Part shown: one piece after another, positions 8,914 through 17,838 of the stretch
Layout: each line of letters begins with the position of its first letter
Numbering within the stretch: position 1 is the first letter of the stretch
Source of the DNA: Methylophaga muralis
GTDB taxonomy: Bacteria > Pseudomonadota > Gammaproteobacteria > Nitrosococcales > Methylophagaceae
Assembly (NCBI RefSeq): GCF_001720165.1
Contig: NZ_MCRI01000003.1
Coordinates: forward strand, 82,273-146,272
DNA length: 64,000 bases
Direction: 5' to 3'
The notes under the pieces: generated by a model
Database searches by the model: none
What the model saw: only the letters and a program-made list of their open reading frames with translations
Told to the model about the DNA's origin: nothing
Program-made: the position numbers and the translations under genes

Positions 8914-9801
8914 ATGAATATGTTCAGCGGCAGTATGGTAGCTCTGGTAACACCCATGCGGGCGGATGGCTCGTTAGACGGTGAAAGCCTGCGCAAGCTC
9001 GTTGATTTTCATATTCAGAATGGTACCAGTGCCATTGTCGCTGTGGGTACCACCGGCGAATCCGCTACCTTGAGTATTGATGAGCACACTGATGTGATTC
9101 GTCAGGTCGTAGAACAAGCTGCTGGTCGCATTCCCGTTATCGCGGGAACGGGTGCCAACTCCACTGAAGAAGCGATTGAACTATCGCTTTATGCCAAACA
9201 ATTAGGCGTTGATGCTGTTCTGCTGGTAACTCCTTATTACAATAGACCGACTCAAGAAGGTCTGTATCTGCATTTCAAAGCCATCGCCGAAGCTGTGGAG
9301 ATTCCGCAAATCCTGTATAACGTACCCAGCCGCACGGCTTGTGACTTATTACCTGAAACCGTCGCTCGACTGGCTAAAATCGGCAATATTGTCGGTATTA
9401 AAGAAGCCACAGGTGATGTGAGAAGAGTAAAGTTAATTCAAGATCTGTGCGACGATAATTTTGAACTTTATACTGGCGAAGATGCCAATACCGTGGATTT
9501 TATTTTGGCGGGGGGCAGAGGTGTTATATCGGTAACAGCTAATGTAGCACCTGCATTAATGAGTCAAATGTGTGAGTCCGCGTTAAATGGCGATGCCGAT
9601 ACTGCTCGTGAAATCAACGATAAATTATCTTTGTTACATCAGCGGTTATTTTCTGAATCCAACCCGATTCCCGTTAAATGGGCACTCCATGAAATGGGCT
9701 TGATACCGGGTGGGATACGTTTACCAATGACAGTTTTGTCAGAACAATTTCATCAACCGGTTCGTGAGGCGCTGGTCACCGCCGGTGTTTTGAATCCATA
9801 A
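8914..9801 (+). CDS. dapA: 4-hydroxy-tetrahydrodipicolinate synthase
   Basis: This 295-residue protein condenses pyruvate with aspartate semialdehyde, the first committed step to diaminopimelate and lysine. The family signatures are [10 protein letters not shown] (substrate loop), the tyrosine of YNVPSRT and the Schiff-base lysine in [11 protein letters not shown]. Its length is the usual 290-300. The start has GGAG at 8905; a second ATG two codons on would also fit. Next comes bamC 18 bases downstream, the standard dapA-bamC pair. The product, diaminopimelate, is needed for both cell wall and lysine. Confidence 0.97.
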   Translation: MNMFSGSMVALVTPMRADGSLDGESLRKLVDFHIQNGTSAIVAVGTTGESATLSIDEHTDVIRQVVEQAAGRIPVIAGTGANSTEEAIELSLYAKQLGVDAVLLVTPYYNRPTQEGLYLHFKAIAEAVEIPQILYNVPSRTACDLLPETVARLAKIGNIVGIKEATGDVRRVKLIQDLCDDNFELYTGEDANTVDFILAGGRGVISVTANVAPALMSQMCESALNGDADTAREINDKLSLLHQRLFSESNPIPVKWALHEMGLIPGGIRLPMTVLSEQFHQPVREALVTAGVLNP

Positions 9802-9819
9802 GTGAGTGAATGTAATTAA

Positions 9820-10854
9820 ATGAACACTAATCGTTTTAAGTTGAAAGCCTGTGGTGTACTGGTAGCAGTCAGCGTTACAGGTTGTGGACTGTTGCCATCA
9901 CTGGATGAGGTTGCTCCAGATAATACTCAGAAATATCGTAAGGCAGAGACTATGCCTCCACTGGATATACCACCTGATCTGAGTACTTCACGCATAAACG
10001 ACCAAATTGTTGGTAATGTTCAAAGCACCGCAACCTATTCCGAATATGAAGAAGCCGGAACCAATCCTTTAGCTGCTCGCTATAACGTAACCCCAGAATC
10101 TAAACCCGCTTTATCCGGTGAAGGCGTTAATCGTCATTTAGTGGTCCCAGGCGATCGTGATGAAACATGGCAGCGTATTGAAGCGTTCTGGGCCGATATC
10201 AACATGGACATTCACCGTAAAGATCAGCGTATCGGTTTAATGGATACACGGCCTGATGTTGATGGTTATGCTTATCGTATTCGTATGGAACGTGGTGATG
10301 TAAATCGTTCTGCCCGTGTATTTATCACCGGCATTGATGAAACCAACCGCAGCAACCAAAAAGACGAAGCCATGCTGCGTCAGTTGGCAGAATACCTTGG
10401 TGGTTTATATCAACAGGATAAAGCGCGTGCAGTTGCAGCCATGCCAACGTCAGCCGCTCAGCAAACTGATGCGCGTGTAATTCTGATTGATGAAGCAGAA
10501 GGCCAACAAGCTCTGGTTGTTGAACAAGAATTTACCACTGTGTGGGATCGCGTTGGCCGGGTATTGGATAGCCGTGGCTTTGCGGTTGAAGACCGTGACC
10601 GTTCACGTGGTACCTACTACGTACGTTATCTGGATCCATTCAATGAAGCTCAAAGAGAAGAACGCGGTTTCTTTGGTCGGATGGCTTTCTGGAAAGGTGA
10701 TGATGAGGTTGCTCCGGAAGAGTATTACTACATCAAACTGGTTTCAGATGCATCAAATACACGTATTACCGTATTAGACGCTGAACAGGTTCGTACCGGT
10801 TCAGATACTGCCAAACGTTTACTTGGCTTGATTCAGGAACAATTGACTCAATAA
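9820..10854 (+). CDS. bamC: Outer-membrane assembly lipoprotein BamC
   Basis: The 344-residue precursor has a signal peptide ending in the lipobox VTGC, with the acylated cysteine at residue 22. A proline-rich unstructured segment follows (MPPLDIPPDL), the part that contacts BamD in E. coli. Two helix-grip domains then occupy about 95-215 and 220-344. BamC (NlpB/DapX) is an accessory lipoprotein of the BAM complex that inserts beta-barrel proteins in the outer membrane. It sits directly after dapA, as in E. coli, and its stop codon shares a base with the start of the next gene (TAATG), so the two are translationally coupled. Confidence 0.92.
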   Translation: MNTNRFKLKACGVLVAVSVTGCGLLPSLDEVAPDNTQKYRKAETMPPLDIPPDLSTSRINDQIVGNVQSTATYSEYEEAGTNPLAARYNVTPESKPALSGEGVNRHLVVPGDRDETWQRIEAFWADINMDIHRKDQRIGLMDTRPDVDGYAYRIRMERGDVNRSARVFITGIDETNRSNQKDEAMLRQLAEYLGGLYQQDKARAVAAMPTSAAQQTDARVILIDEAEGQQALVVEQEFTTVWDRVGRVLDSRGFAVEDRDRSRGTYYVRYLDPFNEAQREERGFFGRMAFWKGDDEVAPEEYYYIKLVSDASNTRITVLDAEQVRTGSDTAKRLLGLIQEQLTQ

Positions 10855-11621
10855 TGCGCTTTGCATCACTTGGCAGCGGTAGCCGGGGCAATGCAACACT
10901 GATTTCGCAGGGAAAAACCACAATCCTGGTGGATTGTGGTTTTTCTGCTCGTGAAACTGAAAAACGTTTACGACGTTTCGGGCTGACCAGTTCGGATCTC
11001 TCTGCCATCCTGGTGACGCATGAACATGCCGATCATATCGGTGGGGTTCGAGTACTTTCACAAAAATTCAATATTCCGGTCTATGCCACTCCTGGCACAG
11101 CAGCGTGTTTACCCACTGAGGTTATGCCGCATATCCATGAATTCAGTTGTCATGAAACCTTTGTGGTCAATGATATTGAAGTGTCACCGTTTCCAGTACC
11201 GCATGATGCACGCGAGCCCAGTCAATTTGTGTTTCATAACGGTGATTTTCGTTTAGGCATACTCACTGATGTCGGCTTTATTACTCCGCTAATTGAGTCA
11301 GCATTAACGCTGTGTGATGGTCTAATGCTAGAAGCTAATCATGATATGGCGATGCTCGATCAGGGCGAATATCCCGAATATTTGAAACAGCGGGTCGGTG
11401 GTCGTTTCGGTCATTTAAATAACGTGCAATCTGCCGAATTACTTGCGAAAATTGACACCTCGCGATTGCAGCACATCGTTGCCATGCATATCAGCGAAAA
11501 GAATAACTCCCCGGCATTAGTGAAGCCTTTGTTTGCTGATGCCCTGAATTGCACACCAGACTGGATTGGCATTGCTGAACAAGATGCCGGATTTGACTGG
11601 CGTGAACTTAAAAAAGCCTAA
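10854..11621 (+). CDS. MBL-fold metallo-hydrolase, YycJ/WalJ-like
   Basis: The 255-residue protein starts [17 protein letters not shown] and carries the metal-binding motif [10 protein letters not shown] (HxHxDH). A downstream aspartate in LTDVGF and a histidine in MHISEKN complete the binuclear zinc site of the metallo-beta-lactamase fold. Relatives are YycJ/WalJ-type cytoplasmic hydrolases, some with 5'-exonuclease activity on DNA; the substrate here is not known. The gene lies between bamC and purC in one operon, overlapping bamC by one base and ending 11 bases before purC, an arrangement often seen in gammaproteobacteria. Confidence 0.85.
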   Translation: MRFASLGSGSRGNATLISQGKTTILVDCGFSARETEKRLRRFGLTSSDLSAILVTHEHADHIGGVRVLSQKFNIPVYATPGTAACLPTEVMPHIHEFSCHETFVVNDIEVSPFPVPHDAREPSQFVFHNGDFRLGILTDVGFITPLIESALTLCDGLMLEANHDMAMLDQGEYPEYLKQRVGGRFGHLNNVQSAELLAKIDTSRLQHIVAMHISEKNNSPALVKPLFADALNCTPDWIGIAEQDAGFDWRELKKA

Positions 11622-11632
11622 GAGAAAACACC

Positions 11633-12343
11633 ATGCAAAAATTACAGCAACTTTATGCCGGTAAAGCCAAAAGCGTCTTTGCAACTGACGATCAGGATTA
11701 TGTTGTACTCAGTTTTCGTGATGACACATCTGCGTTTGATGGTGAGCGCATCGAACAGTTAAGCCGTAAGGGTGAGGTTAATAATAAGTTCAACGCCTTT
11801 ATCATGGAGCAGCTGGGTAAGGCGGGCATTCCAACACATTTTGAAAAACTGCTGAATGCCAATGAAGCGTTAGTCAAAAACATGAAAATGATTCCGGTTG
11901 AGTGCGTGGTACGTAACGTCGCTTCCGGCAGTCTTGTACGTCGTCTCGGTGTAGAAGATGGCATGGAACTCAATCCACCGGTATTCGAGTTTTTCCTGAA
12001 AAACGATGCCTTGCATGATCCGATGGTCAATGAATTCCATATCGCCACCTTTGGCTGGGCCACTGATGAACAAGTGCAACGGATGAAAGCGCTGACTTTT
12101 GAAGTGAATCAGGTGCTGAAAAAACTGTTCGCTGATGCAGGAATGATTCTGGTCGATTACAAACTGGAATTTGGTGTGTTTAAAGGTGAAATTTATCTCG
12201 GTGATGAGTTCAGCCCGGATGGCTGCCGTTTATGGGATGCCGAAACCCGTAAGAAACTCGATAAAGATCGCTTCCGTCAGGGGCTGGGCGGTGTTATCGA
12301 AGCCTACGAAGAAGTTGCTCAGCGGATTGGAGTGCCTCTCTAG
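11633..12343 (+). CDS. purC: Phosphoribosylaminoimidazole-succinocarboxamide synthase
   Basis: The 236-residue protein joins CAIR with aspartate using ATP in de novo purine synthesis. Diagnostic text: [10 protein letters not shown] at the N-terminus (nucleotide loop), the SAICAR-synthase signature region [16 protein letters not shown], and [14 protein letters not shown] near the end. Length equals the E. coli enzyme (237). It closes the dapA-bamC-MBL-purC run. No hairpin terminator is obvious after it; the following 425 bases hold a repeat element. Confidence 0.97.
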   Translation: MQKLQQLYAGKAKSVFATDDQDYVVLSFRDDTSAFDGERIEQLSRKGEVNNKFNAFIMEQLGKAGIPTHFEKLLNANEALVKNMKMIPVECVVRNVASGSLVRRLGVEDGMELNPPVFEFFLKNDALHDPMVNEFHIATFGWATDEQVQRMKALTFEVNQVLKKLFADAGMILVDYKLEFGVFKGEIYLGDEFSPDGCRLWDAETRKKLDKDRFRQGLGGVIEAYEEVAQRIGVPL

Positions 12344-12371
12344 TCATTTCTGCGGTTTGGTATAAATAATT

Positions 12372-12662
12372 ACCCTCACAGACACAGAGAGTGTAGAGGT
12401 TTAAAAAGAATCTATCCGCAGGTTACGCAGATCTTCGCACATTTTTAGAGAAACATTTTTAAGCAAAGGTTTTTAACAAAATACCAAGCCTCGGATTAAG
12501 CAGTTATTTTGCGTAGGTTGGCGCTGAGCTTGCGAAGCCCAACACTGAATTATGTTGGGTTACGCTGCGCTAACCAGACCTACTTTATTTTTAATCTCTG
12601 TGCTCTCTGTGTCTCTGAGGTTAGTTTCTTTTAATCTGCGTCCATCTGCGTAATCTGCGTAT
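12372..12662. repeat. Intergenic inverted repeat, copy 1 (TIR family with internal REP-like pair)
   Basis: This fills most of the 425-base gap after purC. The outer arms are variants of CACAGA(G)ACACAGAG on the left (12376-12390) and CTCTGTGTCTCTGAGG on the right (about 12605-12620). A second nested pair reads TATCCGCAGGTTACGCAGAT against ATCTGCGTAATCTGCG. In the centre, 12513-12583 is a GTAG...CTAC inverted pair of the kind seen in REP elements (GTAGGTTGGCGC...GCCCAACA and the mirrored TGTTGGGTTACGC...CCTAC). Two related copies lie at 21034 and 23421. This is the most degenerate of the three. Confidence 0.8.
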
Positions 12663-12768
12663 AAATCCAATGACCATGAAATAGTCGTCGTTTATATTAA
12701 CTCCGCCTTGCCACTGCATCAGCCAGTCGACATAATCCGGTCAGTTAATTACTAAGACAGGGAAGATT

Positions 12769-14478
12769 ATGTCTCGCTATCTATCGAAATACCCATTATT
12801 GCCACAGCATCGTATTGAATGGTTTTTGGCAATACTTTTCTTGATATCTCCCTTTTATTTAGTACCTAGTCTTGGCGGTACCGGTTTTGATCTGCCATTT
12901 AATATCACTGTCTGGGTTGCCGCCACCCTCGTTATTGCTTATTCAGTCTGGTATTTCTGTGGGCAGGATACGTTGATTCTTCCGGCAAATTACAAAGGAT
13001 TACTGGCGTTACCTGTTGGTATTCTTTTAGCTGCAGCATTAGCAGGCGTAGAAGATCCAATCACTTGGCTGTTCCGTATTACTTACGTAATGGCAGGTGT
13101 GATTTTTCTGTTTGGTTTATTTCAGTTTCGGCTCAAAAATACCGACAGAATTTTACTACTGATTGCTATTGCGACCTTGCTGCATAGCGTCGTTGGTATT
13201 CTTCAATTGTTCCAATTACCTGTTTTATCAAGCTGGATAACCAGAACTGATAATGCAATAGCCACTGGGGTATTTCAGCAGGTTAATGTTATGGCCAGTT
13301 TTCTGACTACCGGCATATTGATTTCGGTTTATCTGTGCTTGAGACCCATAAGTTATAAGCGACTATATTTAAGAGCATTTTTGTTGGTTACTATCAGTGT
13401 TGCAACTTACGTGATGGTGGCGACAGGCTCAAGAGTAGGGCTGCTATCAGCAATATTGGGTTTGCTAATGTTATTGATAGCTTATCGAAATCAAGTTATC
13501 AAGAATTTGAAAACGATTATTGCTGCTTTCGTGTTAATTATAGTGGCTAGTTTGTTGGCAAAAGAAGGATTGCATCAGACGGTAGATAAAACCTATAAAG
13601 TGGTGGAAGCACAGTATTCCGATCAACGTGCAAGTATTTATCGAATCTCACTCGATGCTTTTACACAAGCTCCTATAAAAGGCCACGGCATTGGTACATT
13701 TCTTGGCCAGTTTGGTTTAGCTTCTTCTAAGTTTTATCACCAACATCCTAATGCCAAAATGCCTAGTTACCTTACTCATCCCCATAATGAGCTTTTACAA
13801 TGGGCCATTGAAGGGGGATTGCTTGCTGTGCTGGGTATTCTGACAGCCATGTTTAGTGTGTTGTGGTTTGCGTTCAGCTATAAGCAGCAACGCCTCATAG
13901 TTTATTTGGCTATGTTATTGCCAATCACTCTTCATACTCAGGTGGAGCTGCCATTTTATCTTTCGTCTTTACACTGGTTTATCTGGCTAACTTTACTGTT
14001 TGTTTTACTCAATAATTATGCAGTTATTAAGCATAATTCACTGAGTTCGACAGCAAACAAAACCCTTCGTGGGTTAACTTTATTGTTGTTAACTATTTCG
14101 TTGGTTTTTTTATTGCAAACATCAAGAGCGCAACAACAGTTATATCAATATATAAGTCAGTCTCAGCAAACACCGCAACTCGACATAACATTAAGTAATC
14201 CTTACTACAAGACGTATGCACAGCAAATTGTTATGCGCTCGCATTTGCATGCTGCCATTGCCGCAGAAGATTCAGAAAAGATTATTCAGATTACATCATG
14301 GTTCGAAACTGAGCTCGGTAAAAAGCCTGAATTAAAATTATTTGAGGATGTTATCAATGGCTATATCGCGTTAGGCTTGGATCAGCAGCGCTGTGAGGCT
14401 ATTAATACGAGTCTACAGTATTATCCAGGAAATAAAGTTTTACAGAATCTTCAAGATGAATGTTTAACAATAAACTGA
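12769..14478 (+). CDS. O-antigen ligase/pilin O-oligosaccharyltransferase-like (PglL/TfpO type)
   Basis: This 569-residue multi-pass inner-membrane protein has roughly twelve hydrophobic segments up to residue 450 and a soluble C-terminal tail. A large periplasmic loop contains HPHNELLQWAIEGG, the Wzy_C catalytic-loop motif. The C-terminal region resembles Wzy_C_2, which marks protein O-glycosylation ligases of the PglL/PilO/TfpO group more than lipopolysaccharide ligases. The next gene is a type IV pilin, and TfpO genes commonly sit beside the pilin they glycosylate, so pilin is the likely acceptor of the lipid-linked sugar. The stretch 12769-15065 looks more AT-rich than its surroundings, judged by eye. 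No glycan-assembly genes are in the window. Confidence 0.75.
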   Translation: MSRYLSKYPLLPQHRIEWFLAILFLISPFYLVPSLGGTGFDLPFNITVWVAATLVIAYSVWYFCGQDTLILPANYKGLLALPVGILLAAALAGVEDPITWLFRITYVMAGVIFLFGLFQFRLKNTDRILLLIAIATLLHSVVGILQLFQLPVLSSWITRTDNAIATGVFQQVNVMASFLTTGILISVYLCLRPISYKRLYLRAFLLVTISVATYVMVATGSRVGLLSAILGLLMLLIAYRNQVIKNLKTIIAAFVLIIVASLLAKEGLHQTVDKTYKVVEAQYSDQRASIYRISLDAFTQAPIKGHGIGTFLGQFGLASSKFYHQHPNAKMPSYLTHPHNELLQWAIEGGLLAVLGILTAMFSVLWFAFSYKQQRLIVYLAMLLPITLHTQVELPFYLSSLHWFIWLTLLFVLLNNYAVIKHNSLSSTANKTLRGLTLLLLTISLVFLLQTSRAQQQLYQYISQSQQTPQLDITLSNPYYKTYAQQIVMRSHLHAAIAAEDSEKIIQITSWFETELGKKPELKLFEDVINGYIALGLDQQRCEAINTSLQYYPGNKVLQNLQDECLTIN

Positions 14479-14573
14479 CAAAAATTGTCACAAGTTGACG
14501 TGGGTTGCTGCCAAATCGATGTTTTAAAAGAACTGGGTTTATTTAACTATTTGTTTTTAAATGTAAAAATAAA

Positions 14574-14591
14574 TTGGCATGGACGATGCTC
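14574..14591 (+). promoter_or_regulatory. Sigma-54-type (-24/-12) promoter for the pilin gene
   Basis: TTGGCATGGACGATGCTC has the invariant GG and GC dinucleotides exactly ten bases apart and matches TTGGCAYGN5TGCT well. It ends 46 bases upstream of the pilin start. Pilin genes in many gammaproteobacteria use sigma-54 with the activator PilR, which fits, although pilR is not in the window. Confidence 0.6.
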
Positions 14592-14636
14592 TAGTATTTA
14601 TGAGCACATAGCTTGTCGTCTAATTACGGAGATTGA

Positions 14637-15065
14637 ATGATGAAAAAAACACAACAGGGTTTTACCTTAATCGAATTAATGATCGTTATCGCGATCATCG
14701 GTATTCTGGCGGCAATTGCTTTGCCTGCTTATCAACAGTACACTCAAAAAGCCAAATTTTCTGAAGTCGTATTGGCAACTTCAGGCGTTAAATCGGCTGT
14801 AGAAGTCTGTGCACAGGTCACTGGTTCGATGGCAAGTTGTGACCCAACATCTGCAGGTGATGTTAATAGAGCTATTAATGGTGCTGCGGGTGGCCCTAAC
14901 GTAGCAAGTGTTGCATTTGATGCTTCTACAGGAACTATAACAGCCGTTCCAAATATAACTGGTGTAGATGCGACTTCTACCTACGAGATCACCGGAACAT
15001 TGTCTACCAACGGCGCAGTAACATGGAGTACTGGCGGCGGTTGTCTTGCCGAAGGTCTATGCTAG
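14637..15065 (+). CDS. Type IV major pilin (prepilin, PilA-like)
   Basis: The 142-residue prepilin has a short leader MMKKTQQG cleaved before F9, then the methylated N-terminal helix [20 protein letters not shown] with the conserved E5 of the mature protein. The C-terminal globular head contains one cysteine pair in the middle (VCAQ...SCDP) and another near the end (GGGC...GLC), which could form the disulphide loops. Pilins polymerise into retractable fibres for twitching, adhesion and DNA uptake. GGAG precedes the start, and a second ATG follows directly. Upstream lies a sigma-54-type promoter and an oligosaccharyltransferase candidate; downstream a strong terminator makes it a single-gene unit. 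Confidence 0.92.
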   Translation: MMKKTQQGFTLIELMIVIAIIGILAAIALPAYQQYTQKAKFSEVVLATSGVKSAVEVCAQVTGSMASCDPTSAGDVNRAINGAAGGPNVASVAFDASTGTITAVPNITGVDATSTYEITGTLSTNGAVTWSTGGGCLAEGLC

Positions 15066-15093
15066 TACTTAACAGTTAAGTTGACTAAAAGTG

Positions 15094-15119
15094 AAAGCCC
15101 CGATTCGTCGGGGCTTTTT
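15094..15119 (+). terminator. Rho-independent terminator after the pilin gene
   Basis: A perfect 10-base stem (aaagccccga/tcggggcttt) closed by a TTCG tetraloop runs straight into a T-run, 29 bases after the pilin stop codon. It is the strongest hairpin terminator I saw in the window. Confidence 0.92.
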
Positions 15120-15274
15120 GTATTTGACTTCAGCATTTTTGTTTAAAGAAATTTACTAAACTCAATTGCAAAATAAATTAAAACTATTCATTAAGCTGTA
15201 ATATCCAAAATCCTTTTTGACAGCCGTCCTTAAATTGCATTCAATTGCCCCATAATTCTTATTTGGGGAATCCC

Positions 15275-15772
15275 ATGGAAAATCATTCGCAAAAAATTAC
15301 CGTTGGCTGGCGAGAGTGGTTATGCTTGCCGGAGTTGGGTATCGACCGTATCAAGGCAAAGGTGGATACCGGTGCCAGAACGTCGGCGATACATGCTTTT
15401 TCGGTGGAACCGATTGAGAGAAACGGTGAACTGTGGGTCCGGTTTGGTGTGCATCCTAATCAAAACGATACCGAGACGGAAATCTGGTGTGAGGCGCCGG
15501 TTAAGGATGAACGTAACGTAACGGACTCAGGTGGGCATACCGAAAAACGTTATGTTATTCAGACTCCCTTAAGCGTTGGCGGTCTTACTTGGCCAATCGA
15601 AATTACCCTTACAAACCGAGACACCATGCTGTTTCGAATGTTACTAGGACGCACTGCCATGACGACTGGTAATATATTGGTGAATCCGGCATTGTCGTAT
15701 CAGGCAAGCCCCCCCTCAAACAACACGATCCAAGCGCCCAAAGATGAAGCGCTTGATGGAGAATCTGCATGA
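15275..15772 (+). CDS. RimB-like retropepsin-family protease (PF05618, formerly ATP-dependent zinc protease)
   Basis: The 165-residue protein has [13 protein letters not shown] and [15 protein letters not shown], the DTGA aspartate motif of the PF05618 family (COG4067), which is related to retropepsins. In Pseudomonas the family member RimB is encoded with RimK and affects its glutamylation of ribosomal protein S6. The gene overlaps rimK by four bases (ATGA), supporting a shared role. I take the ATG at 15275, with GGGGAA seven bases upstream, rather than a TTG at 15245. The old zinc-protease label is a family name, not something shown here. Confidence 0.82.
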   Translation: MENHSQKITVGWREWLCLPELGIDRIKAKVDTGARTSAIHAFSVEPIERNGELWVRFGVHPNQNDTETEIWCEAPVKDERNVTDSGGHTEKRYVIQTPLSVGGLTWPIEITLTNRDTMLFRMLLGRTAMTTGNILVNPALSYQASPPSNNTIQAPKDEALDGESA

Positions 15773-16674
15773 AAATAGCCATTTTGTCCCGTAATGCGAA
15801 GCTGTATTCGACTCGACGATTGGTCGAGGCTGCGCAAGCGCGAGGACATGAGGTGGATGTGTTGGACGTGTTGCGTTGTTATATGAATATCACTTCAATG
15901 AAACCTGAAGTGCATTACAAAGGTGAAAATCTCAGCGGTTATGATGCTGTTATTCCGCGGATTGGTGCTTCGGTGACCTTTTATGGAACGGCCGTACTTC
16001 GCCAGTTTGAGATGATGGATGTCTATCCGCTGAATGAGTCAGTAGCCATCAGTCGTTCGCGCGACAAACTTCGCGCTTTGCAATTATTGTCACGTCGCGG
16101 CATTGGTTTGCCAGTCACTGGTTTTGCGCATCGTCCGGATGATGTCGATGACTTAATCAAAATGGTCGGTGGTGCACCGCTGGTCATCAAGTTATTGGAA
16201 GGAACGCAGGGGATCGGTGTGGTGCTTGCTGAAACAGCGGGAGCGGCGGAAAGTGTAATTGAAGCTTTTATGGGCATGAAAGCCAATATTCTGGTCCAAG
16301 AATTTATCAAAGAAGCCGGTGGTGCCGATATTCGGTGTTTTGTGGTCGGCGAGAAAGTGGTTGCCGCAATGAAACGTCAAGGTAAAGAGGGTGAGTTCCG
16401 CTCGAATCTGCATCGTGGTGGTACTGCTAACTTGATACGAATTACACCGGCTGAACGTGCCACAGCCGTCCGTGCTGCAAAGACGATGGGCCTGAATGTC
16501 TGCGGTGTGGATTTATTGCGTTCTAATCATGGGCCGGTGGTCATGGAAGTGAACTCTTCCCCTGGCCTTGAAGGCATTGAAGCGGCTACTGGTAAAGACA
16601 TTGCCAGTTTGATTATTGATTTCATTGAAAAAAATTCTGTTTCTGGAACCACTAAAACCAAAGGCCGAGGTTGA
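15769..16674 (+). CDS. rimK: RimK-type ATP-grasp alpha-L-glutamate ligase
   Basis: This is a 301-residue ATP-grasp enzyme with the RimK opening [18 protein letters not shown] and the central ATP-binding text [17 protein letters not shown]. The metal-binding close [14 protein letters not shown] has the usual E-x-N. RimK adds glutamates to the C-terminus of ribosomal protein S6 and can make poly-alpha-glutamate. The length matches E. coli RimK (300). It sits between a RimB-like protease and an AstE-like deacylase with overlaps at both ends, forming a tightly coupled three-gene unit. Confidence 0.93.
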   Translation: MKIAILSRNAKLYSTRRLVEAAQARGHEVDVLDVLRCYMNITSMKPEVHYKGENLSGYDAVIPRIGASVTFYGTAVLRQFEMMDVYPLNESVAISRSRDKLRALQLLSRRGIGLPVTGFAHRPDDVDDLIKMVGGAPLVIKLLEGTQGIGVVLAETAGAAESVIEAFMGMKANILVQEFIKEAGGADIRCFVVGEKVVAAMKRQGKEGEFRSNLHRGGTANLIRITPAERATAVRAAKTMGLNVCGVDLLRSNHGPVVMEVNSSPGLEGIEAATGKDIASLIIDFIEKNSVSGTTKTKGRG

Positions 16675-17729
16675 TGGCAGAAGAACTGATTATTGCCGGG
16701 CAAACTATCGCCCCAGGACAGAACAAAGTGGTCGATGTGCCACTGCCTGATTTGTATATGCACACCTCTTTAAGTATGCCGGTGCAAGTGATGCGCGGTA
16801 GACGTGACGGGCCGGTTTTATTTGTTTCCGGTGCTGTACACGGTGATGAAATTGTTGGCGTTGAAATTATTCGCCGCTTAGTAAGAAGTAAACGGCTAAA
16901 AGGTCTAAAAGGCACATTAATTACCATTCCGGTAGTCAATGTTTACGGCTTTATCAATCAAACACGTTATTTACCGGATCGCCGTGATTTAAATCGTTGC
17001 TTTCCGGGCTCTGAAGAAGGCTCTCTGGCCGCGCGTTTAGCGAATTTATTTATGAGCGAAGTAGTGCATAAATGCACCCATGGGGTGGATTTACATACTG
17101 CGGCTATTCATCGCGACAATCTCCCACAAATTCGTGCAGCATTGGATAACCCGGTTGTTGAGGAGATGGCAAGGTCATTTAATGCTCCGGTTATTTTGAA
17201 TTCAGGTTTGATTGAAGGTTCGTTGCGTCATGCCTGCCAGCAGGTTAACGTACCAGTCATTGTTTACGAGGCAGGTGAAGCTTTACGCTTTAATGAACTG
17301 GCGATTCGTGCAGGTGTCAGAGGTGTGTTGGCAGTAATGCGTAAGTTGGGTATGTTAGCCGAATCCCGTACCAAACATGTAAAACCCGTCGATCCCTTTG
17401 TTGCACGTTCCAGTAGTTGGGTGAGAGCGCCGCAAAGCGGTATTTTTAGAATGTTGGTACCCATGGGGGCGCAGGTAACAAAAGGCGACATCCTGGGCAT
17501 GGTAGCGGCGCCTTATGGCGATGAGAAATCTGAAACCAAAGTTGTCGCAATCTGCAGCGGTGTCATCATCGGCAGAACCAATATTCCACTAGTAAATGAA
17601 GGTGAAGCCTTGTTCCACATTGCGCGTTTCAACCGTCCTGATGAAGTCGCCGATAGCGTTGAAGCCTTCAATACCAATCTGGATCCTTCTACCGATACCA
17701 GTGCCCCAGAAGAACGACCGATTATCTAA
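16674..17729 (+). CDS. Succinylglutamate desuccinylase/aspartoacylase-family zinc hydrolase
   Basis: The 351-residue protein is of the AstE/AspA (M14-like) zinc hydrolase family. Visible are GAVHGDEIVGVEI, which gives the H..E zinc ligands, RDLNRCFPG with the substrate-binding arginine/asparagine, and GVDLHTA with the third ligand. Family members cleave N-acyl amino acids. The C-terminal region (about 240-330) resembles a biotinyl-lipoyl-like barrel. The ATG shares a base with the rimK stop codon; a TTG three bases earlier is less likely. Its place after rimK suggests that it acts on glutamylated or N-acylated products of that system, which is inference. It is not in an arginine-succinyl pathway context. 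Confidence 0.82.
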   Translation: MAEELIIAGQTIAPGQNKVVDVPLPDLYMHTSLSMPVQVMRGRRDGPVLFVSGAVHGDEIVGVEIIRRLVRSKRLKGLKGTLITIPVVNVYGFINQTRYLPDRRDLNRCFPGSEEGSLAARLANLFMSEVVHKCTHGVDLHTAAIHRDNLPQIRAALDNPVVEEMARSFNAPVILNSGLIEGSLRHACQQVNVPVIVYEAGEALRFNELAIRAGVRGVLAVMRKLGMLAESRTKHVKPVDPFVARSSSWVRAPQSGIFRMLVPMGAQVTKGDILGMVAAPYGDEKSETKVVAICSGVIIGRTNIPLVNEGEALFHIARFNRPDEVADSVEAFNTNLDPSTDTSAPEERPII

Positions 17730-17838
17730 TTAGATCTTTCCGGTCAGATAGACTTGATACTGTCATAATATTTTTGCAATTTATCCTTAAAATAGTGACA
17801 ATCCCGCGATTTAACTGAAGCCAAAGGGGGTCATACTG

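Noticed and set aside
11698..12063. Minus-strand frame of 121 codons within purC
   Set aside because: It lies wholly inside a clear purC and has no own start signal or recognisable domain.
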